Source: an uncultured Pseudorhodobacter sp. (lineage in GTDB: Bacteria > Pseudomonadota > Alphaproteobacteria > Rhodobacterales > Rhodobacteraceae). From it: DNA of 6,115 nucleotides. The stretch is taken from contig CAMFLG010000207.1 of NCBI GenBank assembly GCA_945957495.1, forward strand, positions 1 through 6,115. Direction: 5' to 3'. This document shows positions 1-5,494 of this stretch, in pieces. The first letter of the stretch is position 1; each line of letters begins with the position of its first letter. The translations under genes were made by a program, and so were the position numbers. Under the pieces are notes generated by a model. That model was given only the letters and a program-made list of their open reading frames with translations. It did not search any database and was not told the origin of the DNA.

Positions 1-7
1 GGGCAGC

Positions 8-418
8 ATGCTGGATATCATTGCCCGCTGCGAAGCAAAGGGCCTGCGCATGACCGATCAGCGTCGGGTGTTGGCGCGTGTGATCGGCCAAGCCGAAGAT
101 CACCCCGATGTCGAGGAAATCTACGCCCGCGCGTCGCGCGAAGACCCGCGCATTTCGCTGGCGACGGTGTACCGGACGGTGAAGCTGTTCGAAGAGGCGG
201 GGATTCTGGACAAGCTGGAATTTGGCGACGGTCGCGCGCGGTACGAGGATGCCGAACGCGACCACCACGACCATCTGATTGATGTGAATTCTGGGCAAGT
301 GATTGAATTCGTGGACCCCGAGATCGAGGCATTGCAGGAACGCATCGCGGCCCGGCTGGGTTATCGGCTGATCGGGCACCGGTTGGAACTGCTGGGCGTG
401 CCGGTGAAAAAGCCGTGA
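8..418 (+). CDS. Fur-family metal-responsive repressor (Fur/Mur type)
   Basis: This is a DNA-binding repressor of the Fur superfamily, which in alphaproteobacteria usually senses manganese or iron (Mur/Fur) and controls metal uptake. The N-terminal winged helix spans about residues 1-80, with the recognition helix around 49-66 (ISLATVYRTVKLFEEAGI, a family hallmark). The C-terminal dimerisation and metal-binding half carries HHDHL at 86-90, VIEF at 98-101 and H124; H32 and E80 lie where the second metal site usually draws ligands. There are no CxxC pairs (the only Cys is residue 8), so the Cys4 structural zinc site of E. coli Fur is absent, as in alphaproteobacterial Mur proteins. At 136 residues it is close to full length, but the frame is open to the left edge and no ribosome-binding site is visible in the 7 bases before this ATG, so the true start may lie upstream. 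The next gene begins 3 bases after its stop, which suggests translational coupling. The family is firm; Mur versus Fur is an inference. Confidence 0.92.
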   Translation: MLDIIARCEAKGLRMTDQRRVLARVIGQAEDHPDVEEIYARASREDPRISLATVYRTVKLFEEAGILDKLEFGDGRARYEDAERDHHDHLIDVNSGQVIEFVDPEIEALQERIAARLGYRLIGHRLELLGVPVKKP

Positions 419-421
419 CCC

Positions 422-1297
422 ATGGCCTCTGACAACCTGCGCGGCATCGTGCTGATGGTGCTGTCGATGGCATTCTTTGCCGTCGAGGATATGTTCCTGA
501 AATTCGCGGCAGCGGATCTGCCCATTGGTGAGATTGTGTTCATTTCCGGGGCGTTCGGCATGCCGATCTTTGTCGTCATGGCCTGGCGCGCGGGCGAACG
601 GGTGGTGACGCGCGATATCTGGCATGGGGCGGTGGTGGCGCGCAACCTGGGCGAAATGATTGCAACGCTGGGCTATATGGTGGGCATTGCCAACCTGCCG
701 CTGTCAACGGTTTCCGCCATTCTGCAGGCGACGCCGCTGGCGCTGACCATGGCGGCGGCGCTGTTCATGGGCGAACAGGTGGGCTGGCGGCGCTGGACCG
801 CGATTTTCGTTGGCTTTGTCGGCGTGTTGCTGGTGATCCGCCCCGGCTTTGGCGAATTTGGTCTGAAGCATATGGGGGTCTTGCTGGTGGTGGTGGGCAT
901 CACCCTGCGCGACCTTGCCTCGCGCCGGATCCCTGCGCGCTGTTCAACGGCGCAGGTTTCGGTCTGGGGCCTTGCGGCGATTGCGGTTCTGGGGACGCTG
1001 ATGATGCTGGTCAGCGGTGAGGCGCATCTGCCAAGCCCTTGGCAAGGCGCCATTCTTTTCGGCGCAACCGTGTTTGGCAGCATCGGCTATTGGGCGATCA
1101 TCGGCGCCACGCGCACCGGCGAGGTCGCAGCCGTATCGCCGTTCCGCTATGTGCGACTGGTGTTTGCGGTGTTGATCGGGGCCTTCGTCTTTGCCGAATG
1201 GCCCGATGTCACGACGCTGTTGGGATCGGGGCTTATCGTCGCCTCGGGTCTTTATGCCTTTGCCCGCGAACGCGCGCGCAAACGCGCACTTTCCTAA
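422..1297 (+). CDS. DMT superfamily (EamA) inner-membrane transporter
   Basis: This is a 291-residue integral membrane protein of the drug/metabolite transporter superfamily, with the typical ten hydrophobic segments arranged as two EamA repeats (about residues 8-140 and 150-285). The second half of the first repeat shows the usual pattern of small residues followed by a conserved Glu: NLPLSTVSAILQATPLALTM at 91-110, then GE at 117-118 and the closing GFVGVLLVIRPG at 131-142. The second repeat has RDLASRRIP at 163-171 and SPFRYVRLVFAVLIG at 219-233, followed by the matching FAEWPD. The substrate cannot be read from sequence; relatives export amino acids, metabolites or drugs. The ATG lies 3 bases after the stop of the Fur-family gene, which argues for one transcript and coupled translation. 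This start gives a short cytoplasmic N-terminus before the first helix, as expected. The C-terminus ends in a basic tail (RERARKRALS), consistent with a cytoplasmic end. Confidence 0.9.
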   Translation: MASDNLRGIVLMVLSMAFFAVEDMFLKFAAADLPIGEIVFISGAFGMPIFVVMAWRAGERVVTRDIWHGAVVARNLGEMIATLGYMVGIANLPLSTVSAILQATPLALTMAAALFMGEQVGWRRWTAIFVGFVGVLLVIRPGFGEFGLKHMGVLLVVVGITLRDLASRRIPARCSTAQVSVWGLAAIAVLGTLMMLVSGEAHLPSPWQGAILFGATVFGSIGYWAIIGATRTGEVAAVSPFRYVRLVFAVLIGAFVFAEWPDVTTLLGSGLIVASGLYAFARERARKRALS

Positions 1298-1305
1298 ACC
1301 GGCTT

Positions 1306-1324
1306 GCCGCGTTAAGACGCAGGC
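1306..1324 (+). other. weak hairpin in the DMT transporter-eno spacer
   Basis: GCCGCGT (1306-1312) can pair with ACGC (1317-1320) plus GGC (1322-1324) around a TAAG loop, with one bulged A at 1321. The stem starts 9 bases after the transporter stop. No T-run follows directly (the next is CTTTT near 1334-1338), so it is at best a weak terminator or a processing site between the transporter and eno. I see no convincing -35/-10 promoter for eno in the spacer 1298-1359, though one could lie within the transporter gene. Confidence 0.25.
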
Positions 1325-1345
1325 GAGAGCATTCTTTTGCCCAAT

Positions 1346-1351
1346 CGGAGG
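1346..1351 (+). promoter_or_regulatory. Shine-Dalgarno sequence of eno
   Basis: CGGAGG ends 8 bases before the ATG at 1360. It fixes the enolase start against two alternatives: the longer in-frame opening back to 1039, which would overlap the transporter gene by about 260 bases, and the out-of-frame ATG at 1355. Confidence 0.85.
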
Positions 1352-1359
1352 CCAATGAC

Positions 1360-2637
1360 ATGAGCACGATCATTGATATTCACGCCCGCGAAATTCTGGA
1401 CAGCCGCGGCAACCCCACTGTTGAAGTTGATGTGCTGCTGGAAAGCGGTGCGATGGGCCGCGCGGCGGTGCCCTCGGGAGCCTCGACCGGCGCGCATGAG
1501 GCGAATGAGCGCCGCGATGGCGATAGATCGCGCTATATGGGCAAGGGCGTGTTGGAGGCTGTGGCCGCCGTCAACGGCGAAATTGCTGAGGAAATCGTAG
1601 GGTTTGACGCAACCGAGCAGGTTGGCATCGACCGCACCATGATCGAGTTGGACGGCACGCCGAACAAATCGCGTGTGGGCGCAAACGCCATTCTGGGCGT
1701 GTCGCTGGCGGTGGCCAAGGCTGCGGCGGAATACACCGGGCAGCCCTTGTTCCGCTATGTCGGCGGCACCTCGGCGCGGGTGTTGCCGGTGCCGATGATG
1801 AACATCATCAACGGCGGCGAACATGCGGATAACCCGATTGATATTCAGGAATTCATGATCATGCCGGTGGGCGCGGACAACATCCGGGACGCCATCCGCA
1901 TGGGGTCGGAAGTGTTCCACACCCTGAAGAAAGAACTGCAGGCGGCGGGTCACAACACCGGCATCGGCGATGAGGGCGGCTTTGCGCCGAACCTGAGCTC
2001 TGCCCGCGACGCACTTGATTTCATTCTGAAATCCATCGAAAAGGCGGGCTACAAACCCGGCGAGGATATCTTCCTTGCGCTGGACTGTGCCGCCACCGAA
2101 TACTTCAAGGGTGGCCGCTATGAGATGAAGGGCGAAGGCAAATCGCTGTCCATCGAAGAAAACGTCGCCTTCCTTGCCGCGCTGGCGAATGACTATCCGA
2201 TCATTTCGATCGAAGATGGCTGTTCCGAGGATGACTGGGCCGGTTGGAAACTGTTGACCGACACGTTGGGCAGCAAGATTCAGCTGGTGGGCGACGATCT
2301 GTTCGTGACCAATCCGCGCCGTCTGGCCGAGGGGATTGCGGCGGGCTGTGCCAACTCGATGCTGGTAAAAGTCAATCAAATCGGCACCTTGACCGAGACT
2401 TTGCAAGCGGTGGATATGGCGCATCGCGCGCGTTACACCAATGTGATGAGCCACCGTTCGGGTGAAACCGAGGATGCGACGATTGCCGATCTGGCGGTTG
2501 CCACCAACTGCGGCCAGATCAAGACCGGCTCGCTGTCACGCTCGGACCGGCTGGCGAAATACAACCAGCTGATCCGCATTGAAGAGATCCTGGGTGAGAC
2601 GGCGGAATATGCCGGCCGCTCGATCCTGCGCAGCTAA
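1360..2637 (+). CDS. eno: enolase (phosphopyruvate hydratase)
   Basis: Enolase interconverts 2-phosphoglycerate and phosphoenolpyruvate in glycolysis and gluconeogenesis, in the cytoplasm and with Mg2+. The 425-residue product has the normal family length and a complete active site: the mobile loop SGAST at 39-43, H155 in GGEHADN, E164, the acid E205 in GDEGG, Mg ligands D242, E285 (SIEDG) and D312 (GDDLF), the catalytic base K337 inside the signature LVKVNQIGTLTET (335-347), HRSGETED at 365-372 and K388 (QIKTG). These assignments come from alignment by eye with E. coli enolase, whose numbering runs 3-4 higher. The start is set by a strong ribosome-binding site, and MSTIIDIHAREILDSRGNPT is a typical enolase N-terminus. 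It follows the transporter gene by 62 bases in the same direction and is closed by an intrinsic terminator. It could be transcribed from its own promoter or by read-through from the upstream pair. Confidence 0.98.
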   Translation: MSTIIDIHAREILDSRGNPTVEVDVLLESGAMGRAAVPSGASTGAHEANERRDGDRSRYMGKGVLEAVAAVNGEIAEEIVGFDATEQVGIDRTMIELDGTPNKSRVGANAILGVSLAVAKAAAEYTGQPLFRYVGGTSARVLPVPMMNIINGGEHADNPIDIQEFMIMPVGADNIRDAIRMGSEVFHTLKKELQAAGHNTGIGDEGGFAPNLSSARDALDFILKSIEKAGYKPGEDIFLALDCAATEYFKGGRYEMKGEGKSLSIEENVAFLAALANDYPIISIEDGCSEDDWAGWKLLTDTLGSKIQLVGDDLFVTNPRRLAEGIAAGCANSMLVKVNQIGTLTETLQAVDMAHRARYTNVMSHRSGETEDATIADLAVATNCGQIKTGSLSRSDRLAKYNQLIRIEEILGETAEYAGRSILRS

Positions 2638-2666
2638 CCGAATCAAAAGGTTAACGACTGAAATTC

Positions 2667-2699
2667 AACCATGCGGGGCGTATGTTCCGCGTGGTTTTT
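2667..2699 (+). terminator. intrinsic terminator downstream of eno
   Basis: AACCATGCGG (2667-2676) pairs with CCGCGTGGTT (2687-2696) to make a 10-bp stem with a single U-G wobble and a 10-base loop. A run of five T (2695-2699) begins at the foot of the stem. The stem begins 30 bases after the eno stop. On the other strand no T-run follows, so it probably serves eno only and not the convergent oxidoreductase gene. Confidence 0.8.
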
Positions 2700-2712
2700 C
2701 TGTGCTTTATCT

Positions 2713-2749
2713 GTGCCTACGCAGCGCGGCACGCCCCGGGTTAATCCCG
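2713..2749 (-). other. small inverted repeats at the 3' end of the oxidoreductase gene
   Basis: Two weak stems lie beyond and across the stop codon of the - strand gene: GTGCC/GGCAC (2713-2717 with 2728-2732, 10-base loop) and CGGG/CCCG (2737-2740 with 2746-2749, flanking the stop at 2741-2743). Neither is followed by a T-run on the - strand. They may protect or help end that transcript, but the support is thin. The convergent spacer 2638-2740 otherwise holds only the eno terminator. Confidence 0.2.
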
Positions 2750-3811
2750 CGCGCGCAGCAGTCGGCTGGGGCGGAAATCAGTCAGCAGCGGGTTGTCACC
2801 CTGGCCGATGATTTCGCCCGCCAAAGCCTCTGCCGTAATGGCGGCCAGCGTCACGCCGGAATGCATCACCGCCAGCGACAGGCCCGGGGAGGCCGCACCG
2901 ATCACCGGCAGGCCGTCGCCGGGAACCGGGCGATGGCCGATGGTGAAACGGTCCAGCGCGATGTCAGCCGCGAACAGCGCGCGCAGCCGGTCCAGCGTGG
3001 CGGCAACGGCGCCTTCGGGGTCGGGCACGGTTTCGGCCGAGTCGGCCTGATGATGGGCGCTGGCGGGGGCCAATAGGCGCCCCGCCGCATCCTGACGGAT
3101 TTCCTGTTCCGGCGTTACGATGATGTGGCGCAGGTGGAACGGAACTGGCCGGGTATGCAAGAGCACGCCGGGGCGGGTCAGCATCGGCAGGTCAAAGCCA
3201 AGCGGGGCCAGCAGGCCCGGCGTGGCGGTGCCGGTGGCGAGGATGACGTGATCGGCCTTGAAGGGGCCGATGGCGGTGCGGATACCGGTAACGTGGCCTG
3301 CCGTTTGGATCAGCGAGGTTGCGGCAAGGCCGGGGTGCAGCGTGGCGCCAGAGGCCGCCAACAGGGCCAGCGTGGCGGCGGCGGGATCAACCGCAGCCTC
3401 GGTGGCGAAGCGCAGGGCATGAAGGGGCAGATGCGGCAGATCGGGTTCAAGGGCGGCAAGTTCGGACTGGGGCAGCCGGTCCACCGGATAGCCAAGCGCG
3501 GCGAGGTCGGATTGCATCTGATCCATCCCCACGCCTTGCTGTTCCCACCAAAGGCAGCCTTGCCAGTTGGGGGCGGCGGCGGGTACGGCTGCGGCCAAGC
3601 GGTGCCAGGCCTGCATCCCCGCCACCCGCAGGCGGTGGTGGGCGGGGTTGGCATAGAAGCTGGCGTTGATCCAGCCAAAGCTGCGGCCCGAGGCGGCATG
3701 GGCGGGCGTGGCGGATTCGAACACCGTCACTTTGGCGCCTTGGCGGGAGAGTTGGAATGCGAGGGCGGCGCCGATGATGCCTGCGCCGACGATGATAATG
3801 CTTTGCCCCAT
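2741..3811 (-). CDS. FAD-dependent oxidoreductase, DAO family (amine/amino-acid oxidase or dehydrogenase type)
   Basis: This is a flavoprotein of the DAO fold (the family of glycine oxidase, sarcosine oxidase and D-amino-acid dehydrogenase), expected to oxidise a secondary amine or D-amino acid. The N-terminus is a Rossmann beta-alpha-beta unit: hydrophobic strand IIIVGAGIIGAALA with G9, G11 and G14 for the FAD pyrophosphate and E32 at the end of the second strand for the ribose. EAAVDPAAATLALL at 138-151 and ADHVILATGTATPGL at 186-200 match the conserved mid-region. The C-terminal GHRPVPGDGLPVIG (292-305) and HSGVTLAAITAEALAGEI (317-334) are the second FAD-contacting block. At 356 residues it is slightly short but complete. 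There is no signal peptide or membrane segment, so it should be cytoplasmic. A purine-rich GGAAAGGGA just upstream on the - strand supports the start. The substrate is unknown; the divergent cupin gene gives no clear hint. Confidence 0.88.
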   Translation of the reverse strand: MGQSIIIVGAGIIGAALAFQLSRQGAKVTVFESATPAHAASGRSFGWINASFYANPAHHRLRVAGMQAWHRLAAAVPAAAPNWQGCLWWEQQGVGMDQMQSDLAALGYPVDRLPQSELAALEPDLPHLPLHALRFATEAAVDPAAATLALLAASGATLHPGLAATSLIQTAGHVTGIRTAIGPFKADHVILATGTATPGLLAPLGFDLPMLTRPGVLLHTRPVPFHLRHIIVTPEQEIRQDAAGRLLAPASAHHQADSAETVPDPEGAVAATLDRLRALFAADIALDRFTIGHRPVPGDGLPVIGAASPGLSLAVMHSGVTLAAITAEALAGEIIGQGDNPLLTDFRPSRLLRARD

Positions 3812-3866
3812 GGCTTCCCTTTCCGGTTTGCATCAGACTGGCACGGGTTCAGGCGCGGGGGAAGGC
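3812..3866. promoter_or_regulatory. divergent 55-base intergenic region (oxidoreductase / DUF985 gene)
   Basis: Both start codons face away from this short spacer. It contains the ribosome-binding site of each gene (GGAAAGGGA read on the - strand near 3815-3824, and GGGGAAGG at 3857-3864 on the + strand), which leaves about 30 bases for promoter elements. Two full promoters cannot sit side by side here, so at least one probably lies inside the opposing gene or the two overlap. I could not pick a convincing -35/-10 pair. Confidence 0.45.
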
Positions 3867-4280
3867 ATGACGGCGGATCAGATCATTGCAAAGCTGGGCC
3901 TTCAACCGCATCCCGAAGGCGGTTGGTATCGGCAGACCTGGGCCGGGCCGGAGGTGGCGGGGCGGGCGAGCGGGACGGCGATCTATTTCCTGCTGAAAGC
4001 GGGCGAGCGCAGCCATTGGCACCGGGTGGATGCGGATGAAATCTGGCTGTGGCATGCGGGCGCGCCGCTGATCCTGTCGATGGGGGGCGCGCGGGCCGAG
4101 GATCGGCGGTTGGGGCCGGATGTTCTGGCAGGGGAGGCGCCGCAGGTCGTCGTGCCGCAGGGGTGGTGGCAAGCGGCGCGGAGTTTGGGGGACTGGACCC
4201 TAGTTTCTTGCACCGTCAGCCCGGGCTTTCGCTTTGAAGGGTTTGAATTGGCAGCACCTGAGTTTGATCTGTCCAAATAG
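3867..4280 (+). CDS. DUF985 / cupin_5 family protein
   Basis: This is a 137-residue single-domain beta-barrel protein of the DUF985 (cupin_5) family. The diagnostic blocks are all present and in order: LGLQPHPEGGWYRQTW at 10-25, TAIYFLLKAGERSHWHRVDADEIWLWHAGAPL at 37-68, VVVPQGWWQAA at 94-104 and CTVSPGFRFEGFELA at 115-129. The H50-x-H52, E58 and H63 set resembles a cupin metal or sugar site. The biochemical role is not established for most members; the fold is related to sugar-binding and epimerase cupins. The ATG at 3867 is chosen because it opens directly on the family N-terminus and is preceded by GGGGAAGG, although the spacing is tight. An in-frame ATG at 3810 would add 19 non-family residues and overlap the start of the opposing gene, so I rejected it. 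The family call is strong and the function is open. Confidence 0.9.
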   Translation: MTADQIIAKLGLQPHPEGGWYRQTWAGPEVAGRASGTAIYFLLKAGERSHWHRVDADEIWLWHAGAPLILSMGGARAEDRRLGPDVLAGEAPQVVVPQGWWQAARSLGDWTLVSCTVSPGFRFEGFELAAPEFDLSK

Positions 4281-4283
4281 CGA

Positions 4284-4300
4284 TGTCCCGGGCCGGGACA
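4284..4300 (+). terminator. hairpin terminator after the DUF985 gene
   Basis: TGTCCCG (4284-4290), loop GGC, CGGGACA (4294-4300): a perfect 7-bp GC-rich stem 3 bases after the stop codon. The following bases GTTTCAAAACTTAGTCTTTT carry only broken T-runs, so it is probably a terminator of moderate strength, or a 3'-end stabiliser. Confidence 0.6.
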
Positions 4301-4342
4301 GTTTCAAAACTTAGTCTTTTCAACAAGATGACCTTGCCGGGT

Positions 4343-4361
4343 TAAGGAATTGGTAAGGAAT
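4343..4361 (+). repeat. phased direct repeat TAAGGAAT upstream of rarD
   Basis: TAAGGAAT occurs at 4343-4350 and again at 4354-4361, so the copies start 11 bases apart, about one helical turn, about 90 bases before the rarD start. The same stretch reads TTAA (4342-4345), 7 bases, GTAA (4353-4356), one mismatch from the CtrA box TTAA-N7-TTAA of alphaproteobacteria. It could be an operator for a regulator binding one face of DNA. No ORF covers it. Confidence 0.4.
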
Positions 4362-4420
4362 GGCCCTACCCCGCAGCGCCCCTGCGCGAATGTACCCATC
4401 ACAAGTTCGCCGTGGGCAAA

Positions 4421-4444
4421 GCCCTGCGGTTTCGCTAACAGGGC
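4421..4444 (+). promoter_or_regulatory. hairpin covering the rarD ribosome-binding site
   Basis: GCCCTG (4421-4426) is exactly complementary to CAGGGC (4439-4444), with a 12-base loop. The right arm contains the only Shine-Dalgarno-like sequence (AGGGCGG, 4440-4446) ahead of the rarD ATG at 4448. If formed in the mRNA, the hairpin would hide the ribosome-binding site, giving low basal translation or a point of control. The rest of the leader (4362-4420) shows nothing I can name, and no clear -35/-10 pair is evident. Confidence 0.45.
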
Positions 4445-4447
4445 GGC

Positions 4448-5353
4448 ATGAGCGATATACCCCAAAAGAACGAAGACTCACTGCGCGGCTTTGGCTTTGC
4501 GCTTGCCGCTTACGTCATGTGGGGGTTCCTGCCGCTGTTCATGAAGGCGGTGGCGCATATCTCGCCCGCCGAGGTGATCGCGCATCGGGTGATCTGGTCG
4601 ATCCCGATTGCCGGGGCGATTCTGATCTGGCTGGGCCGGTTGGGGGATTTGAAGCAGGCGCTGCGCACGCCGCGCATGTTGATGATGGGCTTTGCCACGG
4701 CGGCGCTGATTTCGGTGAACTGGGGGATTTACGTCTGGGCCATCGGGTCGGGTCATGCGCTGGACGCGGCGCTTGGTTACTACATCAACCCGCTGTTTTC
4801 GGTGTTTCTGGGGGCGGTGCTGCTGGGCGAAAAGCTGAGCCGGGCGCAGATGGTGGCGATTGCACTTGCGGCCTTGGCGGTGGCCATTCTGACGGTTGAG
4901 GCCGGAAAGCTGCCTTGGGCGGCGCTGGGCCTGACCGTGACCTGGGGGTTTTACGCCTATTTCAAGAAGTCGCTGCCGATCGGGCCCAATCAGGGGTTCT
5001 TCCTGGAGGTGCTGATCCTGACGCCTTTCGCGCTTGGCTATGTGATCTGGGCGGCGCTGACCGGGCACGGGCATTTCTTTGCCGGGGTGACATCGGACAC
5101 GGTGTTGCTGCTGAGCTGTGGGTTCGTGACGGCGGTGCCGCTGATGGTTTATGCCAATGGCGCCAAGCTGTTGCGGCTTTCGACCATCGGCATCATGCAA
5201 TATATCGCGCCGACGATGATTTTCCTGACGGCGGTGTTCGTGTTTGGCGAGCCGTTCGGCGCGGCGCGGATGATCGCCTTTCCGATGATCTGGGCGGCGC
5301 TGGGGATCTATACCGTGTCGATGGTGCGGCAGGCGCGGGCGGCGGGGCGGTAG
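4448..5353 (+). CDS. rarD: EamA-family transporter RarD
   Basis: This is a 301-residue inner-membrane protein of the RarD branch of the drug/metabolite transporter superfamily; E. coli RarD (annotated as chloramphenicol-sensitive protein) has nearly the same length. About ten hydrophobic segments are visible. RarD-specific blocks are GFGFALAAYVMWGFLPLFMKA (14-34), SPAEVIAHRVIWSIP (39-53), NWGIYVWAIGSGHALDAALGYYINPLFSVFLG (91-122), the conserved GE at 127-128, and PLMVYANGAKLLRLSTIGIMQYIAPTMIFL (231-260) followed by FGEPF. The physiological substrate is not known. It is not closely similar to the EamA transporter at 422-1297, so the two are not a recent duplication. It appears monocistronic: a terminator-like hairpin separates it from the DUF985 gene and a hairpin array follows. 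The start is supported by family alignment; the ribosome-binding site is modest and lies in a potential hairpin. Confidence 0.95.
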   Translation: MSDIPQKNEDSLRGFGFALAAYVMWGFLPLFMKAVAHISPAEVIAHRVIWSIPIAGAILIWLGRLGDLKQALRTPRMLMMGFATAALISVNWGIYVWAIGSGHALDAALGYYINPLFSVFLGAVLLGEKLSRAQMVAIALAALAVAILTVEAGKLPWAALGLTVTWGFYAYFKKSLPIGPNQGFFLEVLILTPFALGYVIWAALTGHGHFFAGVTSDTVLLLSCGFVTAVPLMVYANGAKLLRLSTIGIMQYIAPTMIFLTAVFVFGEPFGAARMIAFPMIWAALGIYTVSMVRQARAAGR

Positions 5354-5403
5354 GTTTTGCCTACGCGCCGGGGCTCTGCCCCCAGCCCGGCCACGGGCCG
5401 GGC
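5350..5403. repeat. chain of three short-loop hairpins after rarD
   Basis: Three perfect inverted repeats follow one another: GTAGG/CCTAC (5350-5354 with 5360-5364, loop TTTTG, overlapping the rarD stop codon), GGGGC/GCCCC (5370-5374 with 5378-5382, loop TCT) and GCCCGGCC/GGCCGGGC (5385-5392 with 5396-5403, loop ACG). They lie between convergent genes and would fold in either transcript. The GGGGCTCTGCCCC unit matches my recollection of a frequent intergenic motif in Rhodobacteraceae. The likely role is 3'-end protection or bidirectional termination. Confidence 0.6.
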
Positions 5404-5413
5404 GTTCTTCGCG

Positions 5414-5436
5414 GAAATCCTCCACTGGAGGATTTC
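5414..5436. terminator. strong bidirectional hairpin between rarD and anmK
   Basis: GAAATCCTCC (5414-5423), loop ACT, GGAGGATTTC (5427-5436): a perfect 10-bp stem with a 3-base loop. The outer part of the stem is A/T-rich, so each strand's transcript ends its right arm with AUUUC, a short U-run. The symmetry fits a terminator shared by the convergent genes rarD and anmK, although no long T-tract follows on either side. Confidence 0.6.
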
Positions 5437-5449
5437 TGATCGCTCATCA

Positions 5450-5480
5450 CCCCGGAGTATTTAGGCCAGTATGAAAGAAA
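5450..5480. repeat. probable dispersed intergenic element of Rhodobacteraceae
   Basis: CCCCGGAGTATTTAGGCCAG followed by TATGAAAGAAA resembles a motif (CCCCGGAGTATTT..GGCCAG.ATGAA) that I recall near gene ends in many Rhodobacter and Roseobacter genomes, usually next to GGGGCTCTGCCCC, which is also present here at 5370-5382. It is non-coding. The recall has not been verified. Confidence 0.4.
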
Positions 5481-5494
5481 ATTTGAATTAAACT

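Noticed and set aside
1039..1359. An in-frame N-terminal extension of enolase by 107 residues
   Set aside because: It would overlap the transporter gene, has Arg-rich out-of-frame-type composition, and a typical enolase N-terminus with a good ribosome-binding site starts at 1360.
1312..2454. A 380-residue opening on the - strand opposite eno
   Set aside because: It is a shadow of the high-GC coding frame: rich in Arg, His and Ala with no recognisable domain, and it lies fully inside a certain gene.
3839..3854. A sigma-54-like promoter (TGGCACGGGTTCAGGC) ahead of the DUF985 gene
   Set aside because: The -24 half is good, but the -12 GC is displaced by one base and the TT pair is shifted; sigma-54 promoters tolerate spacing changes poorly.
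3125..4039. A 304-residue + strand opening opposite the oxidoreductase gene
   Set aside because: It is a Gly/Arg-rich low-complexity translation with no domain, and the opposite strand encodes a clear DAO-family protein.
4360..4899. A + strand opening starting in the rarD leader
   Set aside because: It runs out of frame through rarD and its translation shows no family features; the leader part is better explained by non-coding signals.
422..5353. The two EamA-type transporters as a recent duplication
   Set aside because: They belong to different branches (general DMT versus RarD) with little similarity beyond the shared fold.
4478..5425. A 315-residue - strand opening opposite rarD
   Set aside because: It is an Arg/Gln/His-rich shadow frame with no recognisable family, and rarD is unambiguous.
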